DNA from: CAZOJJ01 sp964580105
GTDB taxonomy: Bacteria > Bacteroidota > Rhodothermia > Rhodothermales > Rubricoccaceae
Assembly: GCA_964580105.1 (NCBI GenBank)
Contig: CAZOJJ010000003.1
Span: forward strand, 41,138 to 105,137
DNA length: 64,000 nucleotides
Reading direction: 5' to 3'
Part shown: in pieces, positions 16,220 through 24,790 of the stretch
Numbering within the stretch: the first letter of the stretch is position 1
Layout: every line of letters starts with the position of its first letter
Translations under genes and position numbers: made by a program
The notes under the pieces: generated by a model
What the model was told of the DNA's origin: nothing
The model's input: only the letters and a program-made list of their open reading frames with translations
The model's database searches: none

Positions 16220-19200
16220 ATGCGACCTCTAACGAAACTCTTCCCCCTGCTGCTGCTACTGCTGGCAGGCGGATTCCCTGCCGTGAGTCAGGCCCAGGTT
16301 CCGCAAGGCAATTGCGAACTCGGGACGTCCGCGCAGGACCTCGACATCAACAACGTCCGCGCCCGCCTCTACAACAAGGGCAACCTGTTCTTCGACGGCG
16401 GCGACCCCAACTACGAAGTCCCGAAGGGGAGTGGCATCCACTCCATCTTCGCCGGCGGCATCTGGCTGGGCGGGACCGTCAACGGCAACCTCCGCATCGC
16501 CGCCGCCACCTACGCGCAGGGCGGTGAGAACTACGAGTTCTACCCGGGCCCCCTCAACGAGGACGGCTCGCTGCCCAACCCGAACGACTGCACGCCGTAC
16601 GACAAGATGTGGAAGGTGAGCGCCGTCGACATCGCCGCCTACCGCGCCGGTGGTGCGCCGGCCGCGGACCTGGCGAGCTGGCCGACCGGCCTCGGCGCGC
16701 CGACCTGCATCGACGTGAACGGCAACGGCCGGTGTGGCAACAACGAGCCGGACGTCGAGGTGACCAGCCGCGACCAGGTCATCGACCTCGGCGCCGGCCA
16801 GCTCCCCCGCATCCGTGGGGACATGGGCATCTGGTGGGTCATGAACGACGCCGGTGGGCCCCACCTCACGACGCTCAGTGACCCGATCGGCATGGAGGTG
16901 CGGGTGCTCGCCTTCGCCTTCGCCCGCGCGGACGCCCTCGGGGAAGCCACCTTCTACGAGTACACGTTCATCTACCGGGGCCAGCAGCCGCTCGAGAACA
17001 CGTTCCTGACGATCTGGAGCGACCCCGACCTCGGTAACTACGTCGACGACTACATCGGGAGCGACCCCGACCTCGGCCTCGGCTTCGTCTACAACGCCGA
17101 CAACGACGACGAGGCCGGCTCAGGTGGCTACGGTGCCGCACCTCCGGCGCTGGGCTACGACTTCTTCCAGGGCCCGCTGGTCGACGCCAACGGCGACGGC
17201 GAGCTGGAAGAGCTGGCCATGACGAAGTTCGGCTACTACAACAACACGGCAGACCCGCGCACCGGTAACGTCAACACCGACACCGATTACTACAACACCA
17301 TGCGCGGCTTCTGGAAGGACGGCACGCCGTGGACGGAGGGCGGTGATGCGACGAACACGGACGGCACGCCCGTCGACTTCGTGTATCCCAACAGCGGAAC
17401 GCCCCAGAACCCGACGCCGGGCTACTGGAGCGAGGTGTGCCCAGAGCCCAGCTGCGCCACGCCGATCCCGCCGAACGACCGCCGCTTCGTGATGTCCACC
17501 GGGCCGTTCACGATGAACCCGGGCGACGTGCAGAAGATCGTCTACGGCATCTCCTGGGCACAGGGCGCCGACAACTTCGGCTCGCTCCAGGCGATGAAGG
17601 TGGCCGACGAGCTCGCCCAGCGCGCGTTCGACCTCGGCTTCGAGCTCGCCCCGCCGCCGCCGGCGCCGAACGTGGAGGCTGCGACCCTCAACGGGCAGGC
17701 GGCCCTCGTCTGGTCCTACCCCCCGTCGAGCTCCAACTACCTCGGCAGCTACGACGAGGTCGACCCCCTCATCGGTGGCCTCCCGGGCATCGAAGACTCG
17801 ACGTACACGTTCGAGGCCTTCAACGTCTACCGCTATCCGACGGCGGACTTCAACGATGCCAACCGGGTGCTCGTCGCGACCTACGACGTCGTGAACGGGG
17901 TCACGACCGTCATCGACGAGATGTTTGATCCGGAGATCGGTGACCTGGTGCCCTTCGTGGCATTCCGTGGTACGGACTCGGGCGTCCAGTTCTACCACAT
18001 CATCAACGAGCAGGTCACGAACTACACGGACTACTACTACGGCGTCACCGCTGTCGCCTACAACGAGGAGTCCACGCCGGACATCCTTGAAAGCCAGGCA
18101 TCGAAGATCACCGTCCGCCCCGCCAACGTGGCGGCCGGCCAGGGCGGCTCGATTCCCAACGCCGACCTCGGGCAGGCCATCGTGGCCGTGCGTGAGGGCG
18201 GGGGCACGGCCAACGTCGCCGTGACCGTCGTCGATCCGACCAAGGTCACCGGCCATACCTACCGTGTCGAGATCGTCGGGATCGAGATCGATGGGGAGCC
18301 CGCGACGACCTACCGGATCGTGAACGCCACCACCGGTGAGGTCGAGCTCGACGGCGTCGCGCTCTTCAACGATCAGGGGATCCACCTCGACCCGACGCAA
18401 CCGCGCTCCAACGTGGTCGACGGCCTCTCGTTCTTCGTCGTCCAGCAGCCGGACCTTCCGGAGGCCGACATCGACCTCGTGCCTGACTTCGCCGGCGACG
18501 GCGCGGGCATCATCGAGGTGGCCAACCCGGCCTCGGCGATCTGCGAGGAAGGCTCGACGGACGGGGGCTGCTTCTACGGCGGCAACACCGTCTGGCTCGA
18601 TCCCAACACCACCGGCGACTACTTCGTCACGGCCACGGGGCAGGACCTCGGCGTCTCCGGCCTCGGCCGGTACGTCACGGTCGCCGTGCCCGACGACTTC
18701 GAGATCCGCTTCACCGAGGAGTGCGCAACCCCCGGCAACTGCCTCGGGTTCTACGGCCTCTCGACGGACCTCATCGCCAGCGTGCCCTTCGAGCTCTGGT
18801 ACATCGGGGCCAACACGCCCGACGACCCGAGCGACGACATCCGCATGATCCCGATCCTACTCCTCAACGAGGGGGAGGAGGTCACCAACTGGGCCGACTA
18901 CTTCCCGGCTGAAGAGGGCCTCGACCTCGACGGCGACGGCGAAGCCGAGACGTACCCGGTCACGAACCGCATCTACTGGATGATGCCGGACCGCCCGAAC
19001 GGCTACGACCTGTTCGAAGCGGCCGCCAACAGCTTCGGCGGCCCCGGCGCCACCTACGATGCGGCGAACGACCCGGACACCCAGGAGGACATCAACCCCA
19101 GCACGGGTCAGCCCTGCGCCACGCAGGGGTACTTCATCGACTTCTGCTACAGGGGTGCCGGCACCTTCGTCTACCCGATCGGCCGCATGGCCTTCGGAGA

Positions 19201-19663
19201 CATCGCGGGCGACGGCACGACGCCTGACGTGGGGGTCACGGTCCGTGTCGTGACGACGCCGAAGGCGCTCTTCGTGGACGGCGACGTCTACACGATCGAC
19301 ACGGCGGAGCTCGCGTTCGTTACCAACGACGCGGCAACGGCCGAGGCGGCGCTCGACCTGATCAGCGCCGTGCCCAACCCCTATCGTGGCTTCTCCGTGT
19401 ACGAGACGGGCCAGTCTGACCGTCGCGTTCGCTTCACCAACCTCCCCGATGAGGCCACCATCCGCATCTTCACCCTGAGCGGGACGCTGATCAAAACGAT
19501 CCGGCACTTCGGCACCCGCTCCACCGACTGGAACCTCGCGACCGAGCAGGGGCTGCCCGTAGCGAGCGGCATGTACCTCGTTCACATCGAGGTGCCGGGC
19601 GTCGGCGAGAAGGTGCTGAAGCTCGGGGTGGTGAATCGCGAGAGCCGCTTCGACGCGTTCTAA
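16220..19663 (+). CDS. large secreted protein with C-terminal sorting-like domain
   Basis: A 1147-residue exported protein; the signal peptide is MRPLTKLFPLLLLLLAGGFP and ends near SQAQ. ATG 16220 is chosen because AAGGAG lies at a good distance upstream and the hydrophobic core follows at once. The first half contains FAGGIWLGGTVNGNLRIA-type beta structure and several acidic Asp/Asn-rich turns (DANGDGELEE, DLDGDGEAET) that resemble calcium-binding loops. The last 90 residues (AVPNPYRG, then RIFTLSGTLIKTIRHFG, then GLPVASGMYLVHIE) form a FlgD-like/type IX sorting-type beta-sandwich. Such proteins often follow a TonB receptor and precede PorV in this phylum. Function unknown; cell-surface exposure is inferred. 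Confidence 0.85.
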   Translation: MRPLTKLFPLLLLLLAGGFPAVSQAQVPQGNCELGTSAQDLDINNVRARLYNKGNLFFDGGDPNYEVPKGSGIHSIFAGGIWLGGTVNGNLRIAAATYAQGGENYEFYPGPLNEDGSLPNPNDCTPYDKMWKVSAVDIAAYRAGGAPAADLASWPTGLGAPTCIDVNGNGRCGNNEPDVEVTSRDQVIDLGAGQLPRIRGDMGIWWVMNDAGGPHLTTLSDPIGMEVRVLAFAFARADALGEATFYEYTFIYRGQQPLENTFLTIWSDPDLGNYVDDYIGSDPDLGLGFVYNADNDDEAGSGGYGAAPPALGYDFFQGPLVDANGDGELEELAMTKFGYYNNTADPRTGNVNTDTDYYNTMRGFWKDGTPWTEGGDATNTDGTPVDFVYPNSGTPQNPTPGYWSEVCPEPSCATPIPPNDRRFVMSTGPFTMNPGDVQKIVYGISWAQGADNFGSLQAMKVADELAQRAFDLGFELAPPPPAPNVEAATLNGQAALVWSYPPSSSNYLGSYDEVDPLIGGLPGIEDSTYTFEAFNVYRYPTADFNDANRVLVATYDVVNGVTTVIDEMFDPEIGDLVPFVAFRGTDSGVQFYHIINEQVTNYTDYYYGVTAVAYNEESTPDILESQASKITVRPANVAAGQGGSIPNADLGQAIVAVREGGGTANVAVTVVDPTKVTGHTYRVEIVGIEIDGEPATTYRIVNATTGEVELDGVALFNDQGIHLDPTQPRSNVVDGLSFFVVQQPDLPEADIDLVPDFAGDGAGIIEVANPASAICEEGSTDGGCFYGGNTVWLDPNTTGDYFVTATGQDLGVSGLGRYVTVAVPDDFEIRFTEECATPGNCLGFYGLSTDLIASVPFELWYIGANTPDDPSDDIRMIPILLLNEGEEVTNWADYFPAEEGLDLDGDGEAETYPVTNRIYWMMPDRPNGYDLFEAAANSFGGPGATYDAANDPDTQEDINPSTGQPCATQGYFIDFCYRGAGTFVYPIGRMAFGDIAGDGTTPDVGVTVRVVTTPKALFVDGDVYTIDTAELAFVTNDAATAEAALDLISAVPNPYRGFSVYETGQSDRRVRFTNLPDEATIRIFTLSGTLIKTIRHFGTRSTDWNLATEQGLPVASGMYLVHIEVPGVGEKVLKLGVVNRESRFDAF

Positions 19664-19704
19664 GCGGTGCATCCACGGAACCTGACTCGAAAACGGAGAA
19701 ACCC

Positions 19705-20751
19705 ATGAAAACAACACTTCTGACCGGCTGTGCGCTGGTGGCCCTCCTTCTAGGGACGTGGGCACCGCAGGTCGCAGCCCAGAACGACACGCCGGAAGGC
19801 GACGAGCGAGCCGGTACCGCCGCCGCGGAGTACCTGCTGCTCCCGGTCTCGGCACGCACGGCTGCCCTCGGCAGCAGCCTCACCGGCGGCCTCGCCGGCA
19901 TGAGCGCCGTGGAGGCCGTGCAGGCCAACCCGGCGGCGCTCATGGTGAACCCGGGCACCAGCGCCCAGTTCAGCCGCATGGAGTACGTCGCCGACATCGG
20001 CGTCAACTACCTCGGCGTTGCGCAGCGCTTCGGGAACAACAGCATCGCGCTCACGGCGACGTCGTGGGATTACGGGGACATTCCGGAGACGACCGAGAGC
20101 AGCCCGGAAGTCACCGACGTCACCTTCGACGCCGGTAGCATCGTCGTCGGCCTCTCGCTGGCCCGCCAGTTCACCGACCGCATCGCTGCGGGCGTGACGG
20201 TCAAGGCGCTCAACGAGCGGATCGACGACATCTCCGCAAGCGGCGTCGCCTTCGACGCGGGCATGACCTACGTCGTCGGGGAGAGCGGGCTGCGCTTCGG
20301 CGTCAGCCTCAAGAACTTCGGGACCGGGATGGAATACGGGGGCGGGGGTCTCGCCTCCCGGACCACCATCGATCCGGTCACCGGGGTGACGGTGGCCAGC
20401 GAGATCAGCTCGCTGAAGTCCGAACTCCCCTCGCTCCTCAACTTCGGGGCGACCTACACGCGGGCGCTCGCCGGCGACCTCAACGTCACCGCGCTGGCGA
20501 ACTTCCGGTCCATGGCCTACGACCAGGACGAGTACTCGTTCGGGCTGGAGGCGGACTACATGCGCCTGTTCTACGTCCGGGGCGGCCTGCTCATGACGCA
20601 GGAGATGGACGCGTCGTTCTACCAGGGCTGGAATGCCGGGGCCGGGCTGAGCCTGGACCTCTCCGGCACGACCATCGCGGTGGACTACGCGTACCGCGCG
20701 ACGGAATTCTTCGACGGTGTGAACCTCTTCACCGTGGGGCTCACGCTCTAG
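19705..20751 (+). CDS. PorV/PorQ-family outer membrane protein
   Basis: A 348-residue outer-membrane barrel of the PorV/PorQ (UPF0164, FadL-like) group, with a signal peptide ending at about residue 25 (PQVAAQ). The diagnostic N-terminus reads AAEYLLLPVSARTAALGSS, then LAGMSAVEAVQANPAAL, and the chain ends in an aromatic-rich strand (FFDGVNLFTVGLTL). PorV shuttles cargo bearing a type IX sorting domain to the attachment complex in Bacteroidota. Its position 41 nt behind a secreted protein with such a C-terminus fits that role, although no other type IX gene is in the window. Confidence 0.88.
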   Translation: MKTTLLTGCALVALLLGTWAPQVAAQNDTPEGDERAGTAAAEYLLLPVSARTAALGSSLTGGLAGMSAVEAVQANPAALMVNPGTSAQFSRMEYVADIGVNYLGVAQRFGNNSIALTATSWDYGDIPETTESSPEVTDVTFDAGSIVVGLSLARQFTDRIAAGVTVKALNERIDDISASGVAFDAGMTYVVGESGLRFGVSLKNFGTGMEYGGGGLASRTTIDPVTGVTVASEISSLKSELPSLLNFGATYTRALAGDLNVTALANFRSMAYDQDEYSFGLEADYMRLFYVRGGLLMTQEMDASFYQGWNAGAGLSLDLSGTTIAVDYAYRATEFFDGVNLFTVGLTL

Positions 20752-20773
20752 AAGACCCTTCCTCCGAAGACAA

Positions 20774-20803
20774 GCGGGGCGGGCTCACTCGAGTCCGCCC
20801 CGC
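20774..20803 (+). terminator. terminator hairpin after the PorV-like gene
   Basis: A 12-bp stem (20774-20785 with 20792-20803, one G-U pair) with a CACTCG loop, followed by CTTCGT. It closes the receptor-secreted protein-PorV unit, 23 nt past the stop codon. Confidence 0.7.
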
Positions 20804-20851
20804 CTTCGTATCCTCCCGATGTCCTCGACCGTCCCTGCCCGGCCTCCCGCC

Positions 20852-22900
20852 ATGCGATTTCGGACCCTGTGCGTGCGGGCCGGTCTCCTGATGGCGATGG
20901 CGGCGGTGCTGGGTGCGTGCGGCCCGGCCGAAGAGGAGGCCGGCTCGGTCCCCGCATTCCTGAACGTCGGCGAAACCGTGGCCTACGTCGGCGCCGAGGC
21001 GTGCGCGCAGTGTCACGAGGAGATCTACCGGAGCTACCAGGCGCACGGCATGGCGCAGTCGTTCTACCGCCTGACGGCGGAGAACGCGGTGGAGGACTAC
21101 TCGGGGGTCGTCGTCCAGCACGCCGCCAGCGGCTACTCCTACACGGCGTACCGGGACGGGGATCGGTTCGTGCAGGAGGAGTTCCGGCTTGGGCCCGACG
21201 GGCGGAAGACGCACCGCCTCGTGCGCACGATGGACTACGTCGTGGGCAGCGGCTCGGCCGCGCGCACGTACCTGACGGAGCAGGGCGGCCGGTTCTACGA
21301 ACTCCCGCTGACGTGGTACACGCAGGCCAACGGCGGCCGGGGCGGCTGGGCCTTCAGCCCCGGCTACGACGCCTACAACAGCCGCTTCGACCGGGCCATT
21401 CCCCCCCGCTGCATGGCCTGCCACAATGGGGTTTCGGAGCCGGTCCCCTTCGTGGAAGGCGCCTACGTCCACCTCGCCGACGGCATTGACTGCGAGCGGT
21501 GTCACGGGCCCGGCCAGCTCCACGTCGAGGCGCGCCTGGCCGATCCCGAGCCGGCCGACTCCATCGACCTCACCATCGTCAACCCGGCGCACCTCCCGCT
21601 CGACCTCCGCCTCGACGTGTGCCAGCAGTGCCACACCAACGGGACCGTGTCGGTGCTCCGCGAGGGGCGGGGGGCGTTCGGCTTCCGGCCCTCTCAGCCG
21701 CTCGCGGCCCACGTGGCCATCTACGCCCTGCGCGCGGACGAGCCGGGGCGCATCCGCGTCATCTCCCACGCCGACCGCATGCAGCAGAGCCCCTGCTTCA
21801 TCGAATCGGGCGCGATGGACTGTGTGACCTGCCACAACCCGCACGAAGGCTTTCGCGATGCCGGGCCGGCCTACTTCGACCAGACGTGCATCGGGTGTCA
21901 TCCCACCGGTCCCCTGGAGGCGCGGATGCCGACGCCCGTGCTCCGGGCGCAGCACACGGCCGAGGCCAACTGTTTCGGCTGCCACATGCCGAAGGTGCAG
22001 GCCGACGACGCACCCCACGCCTCGTTCACCGACCACTACATCCGCGTCGTCCGCGACGACCGCATCGAAGGGGTGACGGAAAGCGGGCAGGGTGCGCTCG
22101 AGCCCTACTTCGAGCGCGACCGCGACGGCCTCGAAGCTCAGACGTACCTCGGCATGGCGAACGTGATCTACGGGCGGCAGCAGGGCGATGCGGCCCGCAT
22201 GCGCCAGGGCATCCGTCTCCTCGACGGCGCGCTCGCCGAGGCGCCCGAACGGGGCGAGGCGCAGTTCCTCCTCGGCTACGCCCGGCTCCAGCTCGGGCAG
22301 GCGCGGGCCGCCGTTCCGGCGCTGGAAGCGGCCGTCCGGATCGGGCCCGACGTGCCGGAGCGGCTGAACGCCCTCGCCCAGGCCTATGAGCAGGCGGGCG
22401 GCGAGCTGGCGCGGATCGAGGCGCTCTACCGACGCGCCCTCACGGTACAGCCGAAGGCCGCCGACATCCGCGTCAACCTAGGGCGCTTCCTGGAGACCCA
22501 GGGCCGCGTCGAGGAGGCGCTGGCCGAGTACCGCCGGGCCACCGACGACGACCCCGTCCTGGCGGCGGCCCACTACAACCTGGGGACGGTGCTCCTCCGC
22601 CTCGGCCGGGCCGGCGAGGGAGAAGCGGCACTGCGTGAGGCGCTCCACCTCCAGCCCGATCACGCCGATGCCCTCGCCAACCTCGGCGTGCTCCTCGCCG
22701 GCCGCGGACAGGTCAGCGAGGCGCGGGACCTCTTCGCGCGGGCGGTCGCGGTGCAGCCGCAGAACGCCAACGCCCTGGCCAACCTCGCCCTCGCCCTCGC
22801 CCAGCTCGGCGACGCCGCCCGTGCCAGGGAGTACGCCGAGCGTGCCCTCGCCATCCAGCCCGATCAGCCGACGGCCCGCCAGGTGCTCGCGGCACTCTGA
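20852..22900 (+). CDS. heptaheme cytochrome c-TPR lipoprotein
   Basis: A 682-residue lipoprotein (lipobox LGAC, Cys23) with seven CxxCH haem sites at residues 51-55, 187-191, 214-218, 257-261, 324-328, 346-350 and 374-378. A tetratricopeptide array follows from about residue 405 to the end (LGYARLQLGQARAAVPALEAA, read in parts, and similar units). The haem order resembles cytochrome c554/NrfA-like multiheme folds fused to TPRs that occur in Planctomycetes and Bacteroidota. Electron transfer at the envelope is expected; partner and substrate are unknown. The frame extends 11 codons upstream, but ATG 20852 starts the signal peptide. No cytochrome maturation gene is present nearby. Confidence 0.9.
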   Translation: MRFRTLCVRAGLLMAMAAVLGACGPAEEEAGSVPAFLNVGETVAYVGAEACAQCHEEIYRSYQAHGMAQSFYRLTAENAVEDYSGVVVQHAASGYSYTAYRDGDRFVQEEFRLGPDGRKTHRLVRTMDYVVGSGSAARTYLTEQGGRFYELPLTWYTQANGGRGGWAFSPGYDAYNSRFDRAIPPRCMACHNGVSEPVPFVEGAYVHLADGIDCERCHGPGQLHVEARLADPEPADSIDLTIVNPAHLPLDLRLDVCQQCHTNGTVSVLREGRGAFGFRPSQPLAAHVAIYALRADEPGRIRVISHADRMQQSPCFIESGAMDCVTCHNPHEGFRDAGPAYFDQTCIGCHPTGPLEARMPTPVLRAQHTAEANCFGCHMPKVQADDAPHASFTDHYIRVVRDDRIEGVTESGQGALEPYFERDRDGLEAQTYLGMANVIYGRQQGDAARMRQGIRLLDGALAEAPERGEAQFLLGYARLQLGQARAAVPALEAAVRIGPDVPERLNALAQAYEQAGGELARIEALYRRALTVQPKAADIRVNLGRFLETQGRVEEALAEYRRATDDDPVLAAAHYNLGTVLLRLGRAGEGEAALREALHLQPDHADALANLGVLLAGRGQVSEARDLFARAVAVQPQNANALANLALALAQLGDAARAREYAERALAIQPDQPTARQVLAAL

Positions 22901-22948
22901 GTGGGGCCTCAGGGATGGAAGGACGGATTGGGTGAAGGAGAGGAGGCC

Positions 22949-23152
22949 CATCACTCCTTCGGCCCATCACTCCTTCGGCCCATCACTCCTTCGGCCCNNN
23001 NNNNNNNNNNNNNNNNNNNNNNNNNNNNNNNNNNNNNNNNNNNNNNNNNNNNNNNNNNNNNNNNNNNNNNNNNNNNNNNNNNNNNNNNNNNNNNNNNGAG
23101 GCCCATCACTCCTTCGGCCCATCACTCCTTCGGCCCATCACTCCTTCGGCCC
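22949..23152. repeat. 16-bp tandem repeat array interrupted by an assembly gap
   Basis: Three exact copies of CATCACTCCTTCGGCC precede the gap (22949-22996) and three follow it (23104-23151). The unit resembles the C/T-rich leader before uvrB, where CAATCACTCCTTCAGCCCAT occurs. True copy number is unknown. The array separates the cytochrome gene from the convergent ypdA gene. Confidence 0.9.
22998..23097. other. assembly gap 1 (100 N)
   Basis: Exactly 100 N, a conventional placeholder length. The 55 bases before it (22943-22997) are identical to the 55 bases after it (23098-23152), which suggests that the two contigs actually overlap here. Confidence 0.95.
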
Positions 23153-23168
23153 CTCAGGCCGTCAGGCC

Positions 23169-24188
23169 TTACGGTTGCCCCTTCGCCGCTATGCGAGGCG
23201 CGGGGAGGCCGGCCAGGTGGGCGGCGATCTGGGCGGCGTGGATGCGCCCGTTCTCGATGAACCACCGGCTCGTGAAGTAGCCGCCGCAGATCGTCCCGGC
23301 GAGGTACAGCCCCGGCCGCGTGCTCTCCATCGTCGCCTCGTTCACGACCGGGGCGCACGCCTCGCCTTCGAGGTCGAGGCCGAGGGCGTCGAGGAAGGCG
23401 AAGTCGGGGTGGTAGCCGGTCATCGCGAGGACCCAGTCGTTGGGGATCGTGACCGGGCCGTCGGGCGTGGCGAGATCGAGGGCGCCGGGGCGGATGGCGG
23501 TGACCGTCGTGTCGAAGAAGGCGCGGATGGAGCCTTCCTTGATGCGGTTCTCCAGGTCCGGCCGGATCCAGTACTTGACGGACGGCGCGATCTCCGGCCC
23601 TCGGTGAATCAGCGTCACCTCGGCGCCGTGCCGGTGGCAGTCGAGGGCCACCTTCGCGGCGGAGTTCTTCGCGCCGATCACGGCCACGCGCTGGCCGACG
23701 TAGGGATACGGCTCCTTGTAGTAGTGCGTCACCTTCGGCAGGTCCTCGCCCGGGACGCCGAGGCGGTTCGGCTGGTCGAAGAAGCCCGTCGCCACGATCA
23801 CGGCCGTGCACGGGTGGACGCCCTTCGTGGTCACGACCTCGAAGGCGCCCTGCTCGCCGTCCACGCGGAGGACGCGCTCGTAGAGCCGGACGTCGAGGTG
23901 CTCGCGCCGGGCGACGCCCTGGTAGTAGTCGATGGCCTCCTCGCGGACGGGCTTGTAGCGATGCGTCGCGAGAGGGTGGCCGCCGATCTCCAGCAGCTCC
24001 GGCGTCGAGAAGAACTCCATCCCCGTCGGGTAGCCGACGAGGGAGTTGACGAGGGCGCCCTTGTCGATGGCGCGGGCGCTCAGGCCGACGCGCCGGACCT
24101 CCAGCGCGCACGCGAGGCCGATGGGCCCGGCCCCGACGACGACGACGTCCACGGGCGCGAAGCGTTCGGAGTGACCGTTCGTATCCAT
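23169..24188 (-). CDS. ypdA: YpdA-type FAD/NADPH disulfide reductase
   Basis: A 339-residue flavoprotein of the YpdA family, reported to act as bacillithiol disulfide reductase in Firmicutes. The FAD-binding GAGPIG is at 19-24, and a central NADPH site reads VIGAKNSAAKVALDCHRHGAEVTLIHRG (quoted here only as VIGAKNSAAK and VTLIHRG). The C-terminal block LAGTICGGYFTSRWFIENGR is typical. Its presence suggests a bacillithiol-like redox system in this organism, although no bshA, bshB or bshC gene lies in the window. It is 51 nt downstream of tadA on the same strand. Confidence 0.88.
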   Translation of the reverse strand: MDTNGHSERFAPVDVVVVGAGPIGLACALEVRRVGLSARAIDKGALVNSLVGYPTGMEFFSTPELLEIGGHPLATHRYKPVREEAIDYYQGVARREHLDVRLYERVLRVDGEQGAFEVVTTKGVHPCTAVIVATGFFDQPNRLGVPGEDLPKVTHYYKEPYPYVGQRVAVIGAKNSAAKVALDCHRHGAEVTLIHRGPEIAPSVKYWIRPDLENRIKEGSIRAFFDTTVTAIRPGALDLATPDGPVTIPNDWVLAMTGYHPDFAFLDALGLDLEGEACAPVVNEATMESTRPGLYLAGTICGGYFTSRWFIENGRIHAAQIAAHLAGLPAPRIAAKGQP

Positions 24189-24239
24189 GCGTCGTCCAAC
24201 CCCCTCCGCCTCGGCGGAGTTCGGGAAGAAACGGTGGGC

Positions 24240-24746
24240 TCAGCGGCCGTCGCCGTGCGGCTCGCGCTCGGCCATCCCCGGCCGGCGTTCCCGGAAGAAG
24301 GCGCGCAGCAGGTCCGCCGCCGCGTCCGCCTCGACGCCGGAGACGATCTCGACGCGGTGGTTGAGGCGGTCGTCCTGCGGGATCGTGTAGAGCGTCGAGC
24401 ACGCGCCCGCCTTTTCGTCGAACGCGCCGAAGACGAGGCGGCCGAGCCGGGCCCAGACGAGCGCGCCCGCGCACATCGGGCACGGCTCCAGCGTCACGTA
24501 GAGCGTGCAGCCGTCGAGGAACTTGGAGCCGACGGTCTCGCACGCGGCCGAGATCGCGAGGATCTCCGCGTGGGCCGTCGGGTCGCCGAGGCGCTCGACG
24601 GCGTTCCGCCCGCGCCCGACGAGCTGGTTCTCCCGCACGACGACGGCGCCGACGGGCACCTCGCCCTCCTCGAAGGCGCGCTCGGCCTCCTTCAGCGCGA
24701 GGCGCATCCAGCGGCGGTGCGGGTCGAGGAGCGAGGCGAAGGACAT
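24240..24746 (-). CDS. tadA: tRNA adenosine(34) deaminase
   Basis: A 168-residue cytidine/deoxycytidylate-deaminase-fold enzyme that converts A34 to inosine in tRNA-Arg(ACG). The zinc site and proton shuttle are HAE (His59, Glu61) and PCPMC (Cys89, Cys92), followed by GALVWARLGRLVFGAFDEKAG in family order. The start at 24746 gives the usual N-terminus before RRWMRLALKEAERA. It lies between arcA and ypdA on the same strand; the 44-nt spacer to arcA has GA-rich and CT-rich halves that can pair. Confidence 0.93.
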   Translation of the reverse strand: MSFASLLDPHRRWMRLALKEAERAFEEGEVPVGAVVVRENQLVGRGRNAVERLGDPTAHAEILAISAACETVGSKFLDGCTLYVTLEPCPMCAGALVWARLGRLVFGAFDEKAGACSTLYTIPQDDRLNHRVEIVSGVEADAAADLLRAFFRERRPGMAEREPHGDGR

Positions 24747-24790
24747 GCTCGATGACGGATGGAGGAAGGGGAGAGGCCTCCCATCCTCCA

